A DNA stretch of 64,000 nt, from positions 186,001 to 250,000 of the forward strand of contig JBDHTX010000001.1 of assembly GCA_039808885.1 (NCBI GenBank). The letters are read 5' to 3'. The DNA comes from Dongia_A sp039808885 (lineage in GTDB: Bacteria > Pseudomonadota > Alphaproteobacteria > Dongiales > Dongiaceae). Below the pieces are notes generated by a model. It was not told the origin of the DNA, searched no databases, and was given only the letters and a program-made list of their open reading frames with translations. The position numbers and the translations under genes were made by a program. The stretch's first letter is position 1, and every line of letters starts with the position of its first letter. This document shows positions 45,608 to 56,280 of the stretch, one piece after another.

Positions 45608-46516
45608 TCATTCTGCCATCTTGCGCGCGATGCCCGCTGCTGCCGGCGCCTGGCGGCGCCACAGGGCGAACACGTTGCCGACCAGGATCAGGGCGACCCC
45701 CAGGATCGCCTGGACCGGCGGGCGATAATCCTCGAACACCGCGCTCAAGGCCAGGGCCAGGATCGGGAACAGCACCGAGGAATAGGCCGCCCGGCTGGCG
45801 CCGATGCGCCGCGCCAGGGTGAGGAAACAGCCGAAGCCGATGACCGTGGCGAACAGCGCCAGGAACAGCATCGAGACCGTGTAGCTGGTGGCCGGGTTGT
45901 AGACCAGCGGCGCGCCATGCAGCATGGCGAAGACGAAGGAGACCGCCGCCCCCACGCACATGCCGATGGTGTTGGATTCGACCACGCCGATGCCGCGGCG
46001 GCCGAGCCCGACCGAGGCCATGTTGCCGAAGGATGCGCAGAGCGTGCCCAGCACCGACAGCACCAGGCCGAGGACGACGCCGTGGTTGATTTGGTGGCCG
46101 ACGAAATCCGGCCAGAAGGTCAGCGCCAGCCCGACCAGTCCGAAGGCGGCGGCGACCGCCACGCGGGGCTCGATCCGATGGCCGAACAGGATGGCGCCGT
46201 TGACCATGTTCATCACCGTGATCATGGAAAACACCACCGCCAGCAGCCCGGTCGCCAGATGCGCCGCCGCGTAATAGAACAGGATGTAGTTGGCCGAGAA
46301 CAGGAACAGGCCGAGCAGCGCCATCAGGCCGACATCGCGGGTTGGAAAGCGGAAACGCCGCCCGGTCGCGAGGCAGAACGCCACCATGATCCCCGCCGCC
46401 AGGATGAAGCGATAGGCGATCGACAGCTCCGGCGCGACGCCGACCTGGTACAGCATCGCGTGCCAGGATACGCCCCAGACAATGACGGTGACGGTGTAAA
46501 GCGCCCAAGTCGGCAT
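45608..46516 (-). CDS. EamA/DMT-family transporter
   Basis: 302 residues, ten hydrophobic segments, two EamA repeats (TVIVWGVSWHAMLYQVGVAP; LYNPATSYTVSML-type loop; GFGCFLTLARRIGASRAAYS). ATG at 46516 has AGGGG upstream. Sits directly before the aminotransferase, a common pairing for export or import of amino acids or their keto acids. Confidence 0.88.
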   Translation of the reverse strand: MPTWALYTVTVIVWGVSWHAMLYQVGVAPELSIAYRFILAAGIMVAFCLATGRRFRFPTRDVGLMALLGLFLFSANYILFYYAAAHLATGLLAVVFSMITVMNMVNGAILFGHRIEPRVAVAAAFGLVGLALTFWPDFVGHQINHGVVLGLVLSVLGTLCASFGNMASVGLGRRGIGVVESNTIGMCVGAAVSFVFAMLHGAPLVYNPATSYTVSMLFLALFATVIGFGCFLTLARRIGASRAAYSSVLFPILALALSAVFEDYRPPVQAILGVALILVGNVFALWRRQAPAAAGIARKMAE

Positions 46517-46650
46517 CGAACGACCCCTGAATGCGGCGCAGGCTAACGGAGGCCGCGCCCCCGGCACAATCCGCGCGCCTGCATGGCGGTCATGCGCGGG
46601 ACGGGATCAGCGATTGTCGCCGGACAATCCCCTCAGGTTAGAACCGGGGG

Positions 46651-47844
46651 CTAGAACCGGTCCGCGGCATCCGCGGCCAGGCGCCGGGCGATCTCCGGCA
46701 TCAGGGCGGCGTCGACATTGGCGAAGGCGACGCGGAGGAATTCGTCCTGATTGGCGCCGAACACGCTGCCCGGCAGGGCCAGCAGGTTCTGCCGGTCGGC
46801 CAGACGCCGCGCCACCGCCGCCGCCTTCTGGCCGCGATGCGGATGCCGGACATAGGCGAAATAGGCGCCGGCGGTGATCAACTCGTAGCCGAGATCGTTG
46901 CGCCCGAAGGCCTTGACCAGCGCCGCGCGGCGGTCGCGCATCATCAGCGTGTTGGCGCGCCGCCATTCGGCCAGGTGGCCGAGGCCGAAATGCGCCGCCT
47001 CCTGGCCCACGCGCGGGGCGCAGATCGCGACGCAATCCATCGTCTTCGCCGCGTGGTCGATGAAGCCCCTGTCGGCGACGATGGCGCCGACCCGGTAGCC
47101 GGTCATCGCGAAGACCTTGGAGAAGCTGTAGAGGTGGATCAGCGTGCCGGCCCAATCCGCGTCGCGCAGCAGGTCATGCGGGGCGCCATCGACGGGCAGG
47201 AAATCGCGATAGGTCTCGTCCAGAACCAGGGCGATGTTGCGCCGGCGCGCCAGGTCGCGGAAGGCGCGCAGGGTCGCCGGCTTGTAGATGGCCCCGGTCG
47301 GGTTGTTGGGCGAGACCAGGACAATGGCGCGGGTTTTCGGCGTGATGGCGCGCTCCGCCTCGGCCAGGTCTGGCTCGCCGCCAGCCTCCGGGCGAAAGGC
47401 GAGCGGCACCAGGCGGATGCCCAGCATCTGCAGCCACATCTCGTAGTTGAAGTAGAAGGGCGCCGGCATGACGATCTCGTCGCCCGCCTGGGCCAGGCTC
47501 ATCATGGTGAGGCAGAAGGCCTGGTTGCACCCGGCGGTGATCATCACCTGCTCCGGCTTCACCGCGGCGCCGTAGAAGCCGTTGATGTCGGCGGCCAGGC
47601 TTTCGCGCAATTTCGGCAGGCCGCAGATGTCGGTGTAACGCGAGGTGGTCGGCTCGACGACCAGCTTCGCCAGGTGCTGCTGCAGCGCCGGCGGCGGCGG
47701 ATAGCCCGGCACCGCCTGGCAGACATCGATCAGCGGCTTGTCGGCGGGGAAAGTGCGCCCCGCGATCCAGCCCTGCGCCTCGGCGATCGCCGGCTCGGCA
47801 ACGGCGGCAAGAAGCGGGTTGAAGCTGTACTGCGGGCCGCTCAC
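46651..47844 (-). CDS. Class I/II PLP aminotransferase
   Basis: About 397 residues. Motifs: DVCQAVPGYPPPPALQQHL, YTDICGLPKLRESLA, SPNNPTGAIY, DETYRDF, and the PLP lysine in LYSFSKVFAMTGYRVGAI near 240-257. Different subgroup from the enzyme at 44431. GTG at 47844 is preferred; an upstream ATG at 47892 would translate part of a REP-like repeat into a spurious N-terminus. Substrate unknown. Confidence 0.88.
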   Translation of the reverse strand: MSGPQYSFNPLLAAVAEPAIAEAQGWIAGRTFPADKPLIDVCQAVPGYPPPPALQQHLAKLVVEPTTSRYTDICGLPKLRESLAADINGFYGAAVKPEQVMITAGCNQAFCLTMMSLAQAGDEIVMPAPFYFNYEMWLQMLGIRLVPLAFRPEAGGEPDLAEAERAITPKTRAIVLVSPNNPTGAIYKPATLRAFRDLARRRNIALVLDETYRDFLPVDGAPHDLLRDADWAGTLIHLYSFSKVFAMTGYRVGAIVADRGFIDHAAKTMDCVAICAPRVGQEAAHFGLGHLAEWRRANTLMMRDRRAALVKAFGRNDLGYELITAGAYFAYVRHPHRGQKAAAVARRLADRQNLLALPGSVFGANQDEFLRVAFANVDAALMPEIARRLAADAADRF

Positions 47845-47860
47845 CGCGCGCCCCCAAAGA

Positions 47861-47962
47861 TCGTCATTGCCGGGCTTGACCCGGCAATCCAAGTGCAGTT
47901 CCGCGTCTCCAAGGAACTTGGATCACCGGGTCTCGACACTTCGTGTCGGCCCGGTGATGACG
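47861..47962. repeat. REP/MITE-like palindromic element of alphaproteobacterial type
   Basis: About 102 bp with nested inverted repeats. Outer ends are TCGTCAT (47861-47867) and ATGACGA (47956-47962). Left hairpin TTGCCGGG / CCCGGCAA (47867-47887); inner arms TCCAAG / CTTGGA; right hairpin ATCACCGGG...CGACAC / GTGTCG...CCCGGTGAT (47922-47958). Its reverse translation gives the well-known DCRVKPGNDD-like peptide. It lies between two minus-strand genes. Confidence 0.85.
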
Positions 47963-47983
47963 AAGTGTGGAGGCAAGCTCTCA

Positions 47984-49951
<1,968 letters not shown>

Positions 49952-50092
49952 CGAATCTCGCTCGTTCCTGTCGCGGCAGCCCGCTTCCGCACCGCTCTCC
50001 TGCGCCCGTCGCATGGCGCCCCGCAGCGGCAACAGTGGCGGGGACGTGCCTTTGTCTCTAATCTGCTATGTCTAATCTGCCGGGCCAGTCAG

Positions 50093-51076
50093 TTGCTACA
50101 CAAGAATAAAGCCTCGCGGCCGCCGCCGAACCATGTATTGATCGCCGCGGGCTTGACGGTTTTCGCCGGCCTCTGCTTTGCCTGCCTGAGCGCCCAGGTC
50201 AAGTTCCTGTCCGGTGACCTGCACGGCTTCGTCATCACCTTCTGGCGCAATTTCTGGGGCCTGTTCTTCATGCTGCCCTGGCTCTACCGCCAGGGCCTGG
50301 GCGAGCTCAGCTGGCCGCGCATCCGCATGTTCACGCTGCGCTCGGCGATCAGCCTCGCCTCCATGCTGTGCGGCTTCACCTCCCTGCACTACCTGACGCT
50401 GGCCAACGGCACCGCGCTCAGCTTCACCGCGCCGCTCTTCGCCACCATCATGGCGGCGGTGGTCCTGGGCGAGACGGTGCGGCGGCGGCGCTGGTCGGCG
50501 ACCATCGTCGGGTTCATCGGAGTGCTGATCGTGTTGCGGCCGACCGTCAGCGGCATCAGCTACGGCGAGGTCCTGGCCCTGGCCGGCGCCTTCCTGACCG
50601 CCCTGGTCATCATCATCGTCAAGCAGATGTCGAAGACCGAGCCGAGCAACGCCATCGTCGCCTACATGGTGCTGCTGCTGACCCCCATGTCGCTGGTCGT
50701 CGCCGTCCCGTTCTGGAGCTGGCCGCAGCCGAGCGACTGGCCCTTCGTCATCGGCATGGGGCTGGCCGGCACGATCGGCCATGTCTGCTGGACCCGCGCC
50801 ATCTCCATGGCCGATGCCTCTGTCGTGGTGCCGTTCGACTATGTGCGGCTGATCTTCACCATCGTCATCGGCATCCTGGCCTTCAACGAGCGTCCCGACC
50901 TCCACACCCTGGTCGGGGCCGGCATCATCGTCTGCGCCGGCATCTATATCGCGCGGCGCGAGGCGATGATGAACCAGGGGACAGCGCAGCAGGCGGTCGC
51001 CGCCGCCGGCGACCCGGCGCGGCCGGCGGAGCCCGTCCGGCCGGATCCGGACCGGCCGGACCGGGATCGCTCATGA
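50093..51076 (+). CDS. EamA/DMT-family transporter (first of tandem pair)
   Basis: About 327 residues; ten helices; motifs GLTVFAGLCFACLSAQVKFL, FVITFWRNFWGLFFMLPWLY, TVRRRRWSATIVGFIGVLIV, DASVVVPFDYVRLIFTIVIG. The C-terminus is a Pro/Arg/Asp tail. No ATG or GTG fits; TTG at 50093 is the earliest start. A 13-codon ATG reading frame at 50068-50109 overlaps it, and may be a leader peptide or trace of a frameshift. Ends in an ATGA overlap with a paralogue. Confidence 0.82.
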   Translation: MLHKNKASRPPPNHVLIAAGLTVFAGLCFACLSAQVKFLSGDLHGFVITFWRNFWGLFFMLPWLYRQGLGELSWPRIRMFTLRSAISLASMLCGFTSLHYLTLANGTALSFTAPLFATIMAAVVLGETVRRRRWSATIVGFIGVLIVLRPTVSGISYGEVLALAGAFLTALVIIIVKQMSKTEPSNAIVAYMVLLLTPMSLVVAVPFWSWPQPSDWPFVIGMGLAGTIGHVCWTRAISMADASVVVPFDYVRLIFTIVIGILAFNERPDLHTLVGAGIIVCAGIYIARREAMMNQGTAQQAVAAAGDPARPAEPVRPDPDRPDRDRS

Positions 51077-51984
51077 CGCGCGAGGCGGTGCTGAAGCGCT
51101 GGCACGGCCTGTCGCCCAATCTGCAGGGCGCCTGCTGGATGCTGCTGTCCTGCCTCGGCTTCTCGGCGATGGTGAGCTTCGTCAAGATCGCCGCCCGGGA
51201 ACTCGGCCCCTTCGAGACCACCTTCTTCCGCTGCTTCTTCGGCCTGCTGGCGCTGTTCCCGCTGATCGCCTGGCATGGCATCGGGGCGCTCCGCACCCGG
51301 CATCTCGGGATGCACGCCTGGCGCGGCATCCTCGGCATGGTGTCGATGATGTGCGCCTATTTCGGCATCGAGCGCCTGCCGCTCGCCTCCTATACCGCGC
51401 TCAGCTTCTCCAAGCCGCTTTTCGCCATCGTGCTCGCGGTCTTCGTGCTCCATGAAACGGTGCGCTGGCGGCGCTGGGCGGCGACCCTCGTCGGCTTCTT
51501 CGGCGTGCTGGTGATGATGCGCCCGGGCACCGAATCCTTCGATCCCAACGCGCTCTTCGCCCTGGGCGATGCGTTCTCCATCGCCATCCTGATCACCGTG
51601 CTGAAGCGGATCCCGGCCTATGAGAAGCCGCTCGCGATGCTGTTCTATTTCGGCCTCATCTCCTCGCCGCTGGCCTTGGCCTTGACCCTGGGAATGCAGC
51701 CCTGGGTGTGGCCGCGCGGAATCGACTGGGCGATGCTGGCGGCCATCGGAATCTTCGGCGCCTTGTCGCAATACTGGTGGATCATGGCCTTCCGCGCCGG
51801 GGAGGCCTCGGCGGTGGCGCCGTTCGACTATTCGCGCCTGATCTTCACCGGCGCGGTCGGCTGGATGGTGTTCTCCGAAATCCCGGATGTGTGGACCCTG
51901 ATCGGCGCCGGGCTGATCGTCGCGTCGACCGTCTATCTGGCGCGGCGCGAGGCGAAGCTGCGCGCCGAGGCGAGGCCGGGCTAG
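51073..51984 (+). CDS. EamA/DMT-family transporter (second of tandem pair)
   Basis: 303 residues, paralogous to the preceding gene: LLSCLGFSAMVSFVKIAARE, ETTFFRCFFGLLALFPLIAW, TVRWRRWAATLVGFFGVLVM, and ASAVAPFDYSRLIFTGAVGW. The shared PFDY-SR/VRLIFT motif and TVRxRRW motif show tandem duplication. Translationally coupled (ATGA at 51073-51076), so the two may work as a heterodimer or with different substrates. Confidence 0.88.
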   Translation: MTREAVLKRWHGLSPNLQGACWMLLSCLGFSAMVSFVKIAARELGPFETTFFRCFFGLLALFPLIAWHGIGALRTRHLGMHAWRGILGMVSMMCAYFGIERLPLASYTALSFSKPLFAIVLAVFVLHETVRWRRWAATLVGFFGVLVMMRPGTESFDPNALFALGDAFSIAILITVLKRIPAYEKPLAMLFYFGLISSPLALALTLGMQPWVWPRGIDWAMLAAIGIFGALSQYWWIMAFRAGEASAVAPFDYSRLIFTGAVGWMVFSEIPDVWTLIGAGLIVASTVYLARREAKLRAEARPG

Positions 51985-52355
51985 GACGAACTCTGCAGCA
52001 GGCGGTCGAGGGCTTCCTTGGCGCGCTGGCGATGTTCCGCCTTGATATGCGGCAGCACGGCGCGGATCGCCGCATAGATCGCGGTGGCGTCGTCGGCGAA
52101 GCCGAACAGCGGCAACACATCGGGCACCAGGTCGAACGGCACCACGAAATAAGCCAGGGCGCCGTAGAGAACGGCCTTCACCCGCAGCGGCGTCGTTGGA
52201 TCGATGGCGCAGTAGTAGACGGCGGTGGCATCGTCGATGAAAGGAACCTTGCGGGCCGTCGCCTTCAGCTTGCGCCAGAAGTCGCGTTCCACCCGGGCCT
52301 CGTCCTGCTTCAGCCGGTCCGCCTCGAGCGGGGTCAGTTCCTGCGCCATGACCAT
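51981..52355 (-). CDS. DUF1232/YkvA family protein
   Basis: About 124 residues with the DUF1232 core PLRVKAVLYGALAYFVVPFDLVPDVLP near 60-87, one membrane segment plus the invariant PxDLIPD-like PFDLVPD. Function unknown. Starts possible at 52385, 52355 and 52349; 52355 is preferred for its GGGG upstream. Stop overlaps the DMT stop by four bases. Confidence 0.85.
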   Translation of the reverse strand: MVMAQELTPLEADRLKQDEARVERDFWRKLKATARKVPFIDDATAVYYCAIDPTTPLRVKAVLYGALAYFVVPFDLVPDVLPLFGFADDATAIYAAIRAVLPHIKAEHRQRAKEALDRLLQSSS

Positions 52356-52443
52356 GGGATATGGCCCCGGCAACCGCCAATGCAAGACCCCGTGGCGGCA
52401 GGGGTGAAGGAATCCTTAACCAAGATTCCCTAGGCTGCGGGCC

Positions 52444-53094
52444 ATGCGCGCAACCCTGACCGCCCTCGCCATCTGCCTGTTCGTGCCGGCCGTCGCCGCG
52501 GCCGGGCAGGAGCCCGCGCCCGCGATCACCGATCCCTCCGGCGAGCAGACCAGCGCTGCCGCTCCAGCCAAGCCGCAATCCATCGTGGTCATGGTGGATG
52601 GCGAGGCGCGTTCCTGGGCGCCGCTGGAGAAAGGCACCGACGAAGCCTGGGCCGCCTATCTGGCCGGCGATTTCCCCAAGGCGGTGCCGGTCTTCGAGCG
52701 GCTGGCCAGGATCGGCCATCCGGTCGCGGAATGGCTGATGGGCAACGTCTATTTCTTCGGCCAGGGCCGGCCGCGCGACTTCGCGCTGTCGCAGCAGATG
52801 TTCGAGGCGGCCGCCGACCAGGGCTACTTCGCCGCCTATGCGCCGACCGCGCAGATGTACGAGCAGGGCCTCGGCACGCCCATGGACCCCTCGAAGGCCT
52901 ACTACTGGTACAACATCGCCGCCGCGCAATTGCGCGACAGCGTCGAGCGCACCGACATGATCAAGCGCCGGGAGACCGTCGCCGCCCTGCTCACCCCGGC
53001 CCAGATCGAGGCGGCGCAGAAGCGCGCCAACGCATTCCAGGCCAAGCAGGTCGTCCCGCCCGATCCCGAGGACGTGGACTGGCTGCAGGAATAG
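52444..53094 (+). CDS. Secreted SEL1-repeat protein
   Basis: 216 residues: signal peptide (cleavage near AAAGQ, residue 21), Ala/Pro-rich linker, then SEL1-type helical repeats (AWAAYLAGDFPKAVPVFERL; AEWLMGNVYFFGQGRPRDFA; AYAPTAQMYEQGLGTPMDPS). Such repeats mediate protein contacts in the periplasm; partner unknown. Starts divergent from the DUF1232 gene over about 90 bp. Confidence 0.85.
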   Translation: MRATLTALAICLFVPAVAAAGQEPAPAITDPSGEQTSAAAPAKPQSIVVMVDGEARSWAPLEKGTDEAWAAYLAGDFPKAVPVFERLARIGHPVAEWLMGNVYFFGQGRPRDFALSQQMFEAAADQGYFAAYAPTAQMYEQGLGTPMDPSKAYYWYNIAAAQLRDSVERTDMIKRRETVAALLTPAQIEAAQKRANAFQAKQVVPPDPEDVDWLQE

Positions 53095-53104
53095 CGCGGT
53101 CGCG

Positions 53105-53524
53105 CTAATCCGCCTCCCGCACCTCGAAGTCGTGGGTGATCGTAGCGGTCTTCGCCAGCATGATGGAGGCGGAGCAGTATTTCTCCGCCGACAATTCGAC
53201 GGCGCGGCCGACCGCTTCGCGCTTCAGGTTCCGCCCGGTCACCACGAAATGCACGTGGATGCGGGTGAAGACCTTGGGGTCCTCGGGTGCCCGCTCGGCC
53301 TCCAGCGTCGCCACGCAATCGCGCACGTCGTGCCGGCCCTTGGACAGGATATGGACGACATCGACGCTGGCGCAGCCGCCCATGCCCATCAGCATGTATT
53401 CCATCGGCGAGGGCGCGCTGCTTGCCTCCTCGCCGAGGATCTTGGCATGCATCGGCAGGGCATGGCCGCTGCCGCTTTCGGCAAGAAAAGAGCCGCCGCC
53501 GACCCAGGTGATTTTCGCCTTCAT
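53105..53524 (-). CDS. OsmC family protein
   Basis: 139 residues, OsmC/Ohr fold: YMLMGMGGCASVDVVHIL near 43-60 with one conserved Cys, and EKYCSASIMLAKTATITHDF near 115-134 with the second. Members reduce organic hydroperoxides or act on sulfur species; the YhfA-like pattern fits better than Ohr. ATG at 53524 overlaps the racemase stop (ATGA). Confidence 0.88.
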   Translation of the reverse strand: MKAKITWVGGGSFLAESGSGHALPMHAKILGEEASSAPSPMEYMLMGMGGCASVDVVHILSKGRHDVRDCVATLEAERAPEDPKVFTRIHVHFVVTGRNLKREAVGRAVELSAEKYCSASIMLAKTATITHDFEVREAD

Positions 53525-54252
53525 ACGTGCCTGCCGTCCTCGCCGTTCTTGCTGTCCTTGCCGTTCCGGCGCGACTGCCCCGCTTCCAGGCTGGCGCCGG
53601 TCAACCGCGACAAGGCGCCGGCGACGCCCAGGCGCGGACTGCTCAGCACCGGAATGGACAGGCGAGACAGCAGATCGGCCACCGGCGCCATCGAGGCTTG
53701 CGCCAGCACCACCGCGTCGACGGTGAGCGGCGAATCCAGGATCGCATCGGCGATGGCGCGGGCGAAGCCCGCCTCGTCGCCGTCCTGGAACAGGCGCCAG
53801 GCGGAAGGCAGGAACATGGTCTCGATCTCAACCTGGCGGTCGCCCGCCGCCGCCACCTCGCGCAGCAAGGCGCTGGTCGGGATCAGCGTCGAGGGCAGGC
53901 AGGCGACGACCAGGATGTGCCGGCCCTCGGCCACCGCGCGTTCCGCCATCGGCCGGTCGACGCGCAAGGTCGGCAGGCCAAGCCGACGGCCCACCAGTTC
54001 GGCCAGGCGGCCGATGCTGGAACAGGTGCACAGCACCTGGGCGGCGCCGTTGGCGTGCAGCTCCGCGAGTGCGGCGCTGATCGCCGCGGTCTGGCGCGCC
54101 TCGGCGACGTCGTCCAGCGCGTCGCGCAGCAGCTCCTCGCGCACATTGTGGATCCAGGTGACGCCCGGCGGCGCCATTTCGCGCAGCAGCGTGCCGAAAC
54201 GGTCGCGATTGCTGCTGGCCGTGTGCAGCAGGCCGAGCGCGGGCGCGGTCAT
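53521..54252 (-). CDS. Aspartate/glutamate/hydantoin racemase-family protein
   Basis: 243 residues of the Asp/Glu racemase superfamily. The first catalytic Cys is probably in QVLCTCSSIGRLAE near 73-76; the second, usually a Cys near 185, appears as Ala/Ser in VVLAQASMAPVADLL, so racemase activity is doubtful and isomerase or decarboxylase chemistry is possible. Overlaps the TPR-PRMT gene upstream and the OsmC gene downstream by four bases each. Confidence 0.8.
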   Translation of the reverse strand: MTAPALGLLHTASSNRDRFGTLLREMAPPGVTWIHNVREELLRDALDDVAEARQTAAISAALAELHANGAAQVLCTCSSIGRLAELVGRRLGLPTLRVDRPMAERAVAEGRHILVVACLPSTLIPTSALLREVAAAGDRQVEIETMFLPSAWRLFQDGDEAGFARAIADAILDSPLTVDAVVLAQASMAPVADLLSRLSIPVLSSPRLGVAGALSRLTGASLEAGQSRRNGKDSKNGEDGRHV

Positions 54253-55880
54253 AGTCCGGCGTGCCTGAACTGGATGCGGGTGTTGTCGTAGGCGGCGATG
54301 ATGCTGACCCGGTCGCCGGGCTGCACCGCGATGGGCTTGGCGAAGAATTCCGCCGCCTGCTTCCAGTGGTTGCTGCGCGCCGGGCTGGCCGAGGAATAGA
54401 CGATCTCCTCGTCCATCAACAGATCGAACCAGAAGGCGATGCCGTGCACCACGCCCGAGGTGGTCGCCGTCACCTGCAGCAGCTTGGCATCGCGTTCCGG
54501 CATGTTCTGGCGGAAATCGAAGTCGAGCGCGCGGAACGGCTGCGACAACTGCCGGATCAGGTCAGCCGCCATGTCGATCTGGGCGTAGCCGGGCGAGCGC
54601 AGCTTGTCGAGCGGGCTGAGATCGAAGCCGGAGATCTGCCGCACCGGATTGACGCGGTAGAGCTGTGGCGCCTCGATCAGGGCCGCGTGCACCACCGCCG
54701 CGGCGGGTATGATCCGGGCGCCGGGCTTCAGCAGGTTCTCGCGCGCATGCTGCAGGACCGGCAGCATGTTGGGCGACAGCATGCCGATGTTGAGCAACTC
54801 GGAGACGAAGACGTCGGCCGGGGCCGGCAGCTCCGCGCCGACCTGCAGCTGGGTCGATTTCCGGGTGAGGATGGTGATGCGCTCGGAGAGGCCGTTCTTC
54901 GCCACCACCTCGCGGGCGATGTCGGCCATCAGCGGCAGCACCTCGCAGCTGACCACCTTCGCGGCGCCGGCGCGCGCCGCCATCATCGCCACCAGGCCGG
55001 AGCCGGTGCCGATCTCCAGCACCAGGTCGCCCGGCCGCACGGCGCGGCGCAGCGCCAGGTCGTAGGCCTTGTTGCGCTCCTCGTCGTTGACCATCGGGAT
55101 GTGCCAGGCCGGCGCCACGCTGGAATATTGCAGGCGCAGCATGAACTCGGTGTCTTCGTCGTCCGGGAAGCGCGCCTGGGCGACCTTCAGCAGCTCCAGC
55201 GCCTCCTCCCGCTTGCCCTGGTCGTGCAGGCATTGCGCCAGCGAGGCGTAGGCGTGATGGAAGTCGGGGTTGAGCCCGATGCAGAAGCGGAACTCCGCCT
55301 CCGCCTCGGCGATCATGTCGAGGTGGTAGTAGAGCTCGCCGAGATTGAAATGGGCGTCGAGGAAATCCTCCTTGTGCAGGACCGCCTCGCGGAAGCAGAT
55401 CAGCGCCTTTTCCAGCTGGCCGCGCCGCTTCAGGGCGACGCCGAGGTTGTTGATGGCGCTGATCAGGCCCGGCGCCGCGTTGAGCGCCTGGCGATAGCAG
55501 TTCTCGGCGTCCTCGACCCGGTTCAGGCGCAGCAGGGCGTTGCCGAGGTTGTTCCAGACGGGCCCGTCGCTGTCGTCCAGCTTGACCGCGTTGTGGAAGC
55601 TCTCCGCCGCCTCAAGGTCGCGGCCAAGCGCATAGAGCAGCGCCCCGCGCGAATTGTGGAACACCGCCTCGGCGTCGTTGAGCGCGATCGCCCGCTCGAT
55701 CTGGCCCAGCACGGCATCCGGTTCGGCGCCCTGCTGATAGGCGATGACGGCCGCCCAATGCAGCGCCACCGCGTTGTCCGGCTCCATGCCCAGCACCTGC
55801 TCGCAACCGGCGCGCGCCTCGTCGAGGCGACCTTCGGCCAGCGCGCCCAGCGCTTTCTGCAGCATCTCGGTTGCGGTCAC
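54249..55880 (-). CDS. TPR-repeat protein with PRMT7/9-like arginine methyltransferase domain
   Basis: About 543 residues. Residues 1-235 hold six or seven TPR units (AVFHNSRGALLYALGRDLEA; PVWNNLGNALLRLNRVEDAE; AHFNLGELYYHLDMIAEAEA). Residues 250-543 are PRMT-like: WHIPMVNDEERNKAYDLAL, SAM motif VLEIGTGSG at 287-295, CEVLPLMADIAREVVAKNG, and SELLNIGMLSP with the first double-E Glu at 361. The second Glu position (370) is Pro. TPR-plus-PRMT order recalls eukaryotic PRMT9. Start GTG 55880 preferred; TTG 55892 and ATG 55865 possible. Substrate unknown. Confidence 0.82.
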   Translation of the reverse strand: MTATEMLQKALGALAEGRLDEARAGCEQVLGMEPDNAVALHWAAVIAYQQGAEPDAVLGQIERAIALNDAEAVFHNSRGALLYALGRDLEAAESFHNAVKLDDSDGPVWNNLGNALLRLNRVEDAENCYRQALNAAPGLISAINNLGVALKRRGQLEKALICFREAVLHKEDFLDAHFNLGELYYHLDMIAEAEAEFRFCIGLNPDFHHAYASLAQCLHDQGKREEALELLKVAQARFPDDEDTEFMLRLQYSSVAPAWHIPMVNDEERNKAYDLALRRAVRPGDLVLEIGTGSGLVAMMAARAGAAKVVSCEVLPLMADIAREVVAKNGLSERITILTRKSTQLQVGAELPAPADVFVSELLNIGMLSPNMLPVLQHARENLLKPGARIIPAAAVVHAALIEAPQLYRVNPVRQISGFDLSPLDKLRSPGYAQIDMAADLIRQLSQPFRALDFDFRQNMPERDAKLLQVTATTSGVVHGIAFWFDLLMDEEIVYSSASPARSNHWKQAAEFFAKPIAVQPGDRVSIIAAYDNTRIQFRHAGL

Positions 55881-55999
55881 TGAATGCCCCAAGTCAGCGG
55901 AGAATGCCCGCGATCCTAATGACGGATCGGCGGGATGGCACCCTCAAAAAGGGCGTGGCAGCGGATTCTGTCGAGAAACTGCGCCCGCGCGGGACGCGG

Positions 56000-56248
56000 T
56001 CAGGCGAGGATGTTGACGATCGAGCCGCGCTGCGGCGGGCGGCCGGAACTCTGCTCCTGCGTCGGAGCGCTTTCGCCGACGGCGGCGGCGGCCTGCTGGG
56101 TCTGGGCGGTCTCGGCGGTCGCCTTGGTCAGCAAGGCCACCAGCGACTGGGCCTGCAGCTGGGCCGATTTGAGCCCGGCGATGCCCGCCTGCTGGGTGCG
56201 CTGTCCGCTCTGGACTTGCGCGGCGGCGCTGAATGCGGCGATGTCCAT
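56000..56248 (-). CDS. YjfB-like putative motility protein
   Basis: 82 residues, MDIAAFSAAAQVQSGQ at the start, a long amphipathic helix (GIAGLKSAQLQAQSLVALLT), Gln-rich linker and GSIVNILA end. This layout (MDIA start, helical middle, G-x-x-VNI-like end) fits the YjfB putative-motility family; the match is by memory of the pattern. Lies 32 bp after another small helical protein gene. Confidence 0.6.
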   Translation of the reverse strand: MDIAAFSAAAQVQSGQRTQQAGIAGLKSAQLQAQSLVALLTKATAETAQTQQAAAAVGESAPTQEQSSGRPPQRGSIVNILA

Positions 56249-56280
56249 CGATCTGTGCCCCGATTACGCTGGTCTAAGCT

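Noticed and set aside
46612..46627. Hairpin ATTGT/ACAAT as a terminator after the aminotransferase at 46651
   Set aside because: Short 5-bp core stem and no T-run on the relevant strand.
47845..47892. Upstream ATG for the aminotransferase
   Set aside because: It encodes a REP-derived peptide (DCRVKPGNDD), not conserved protein.
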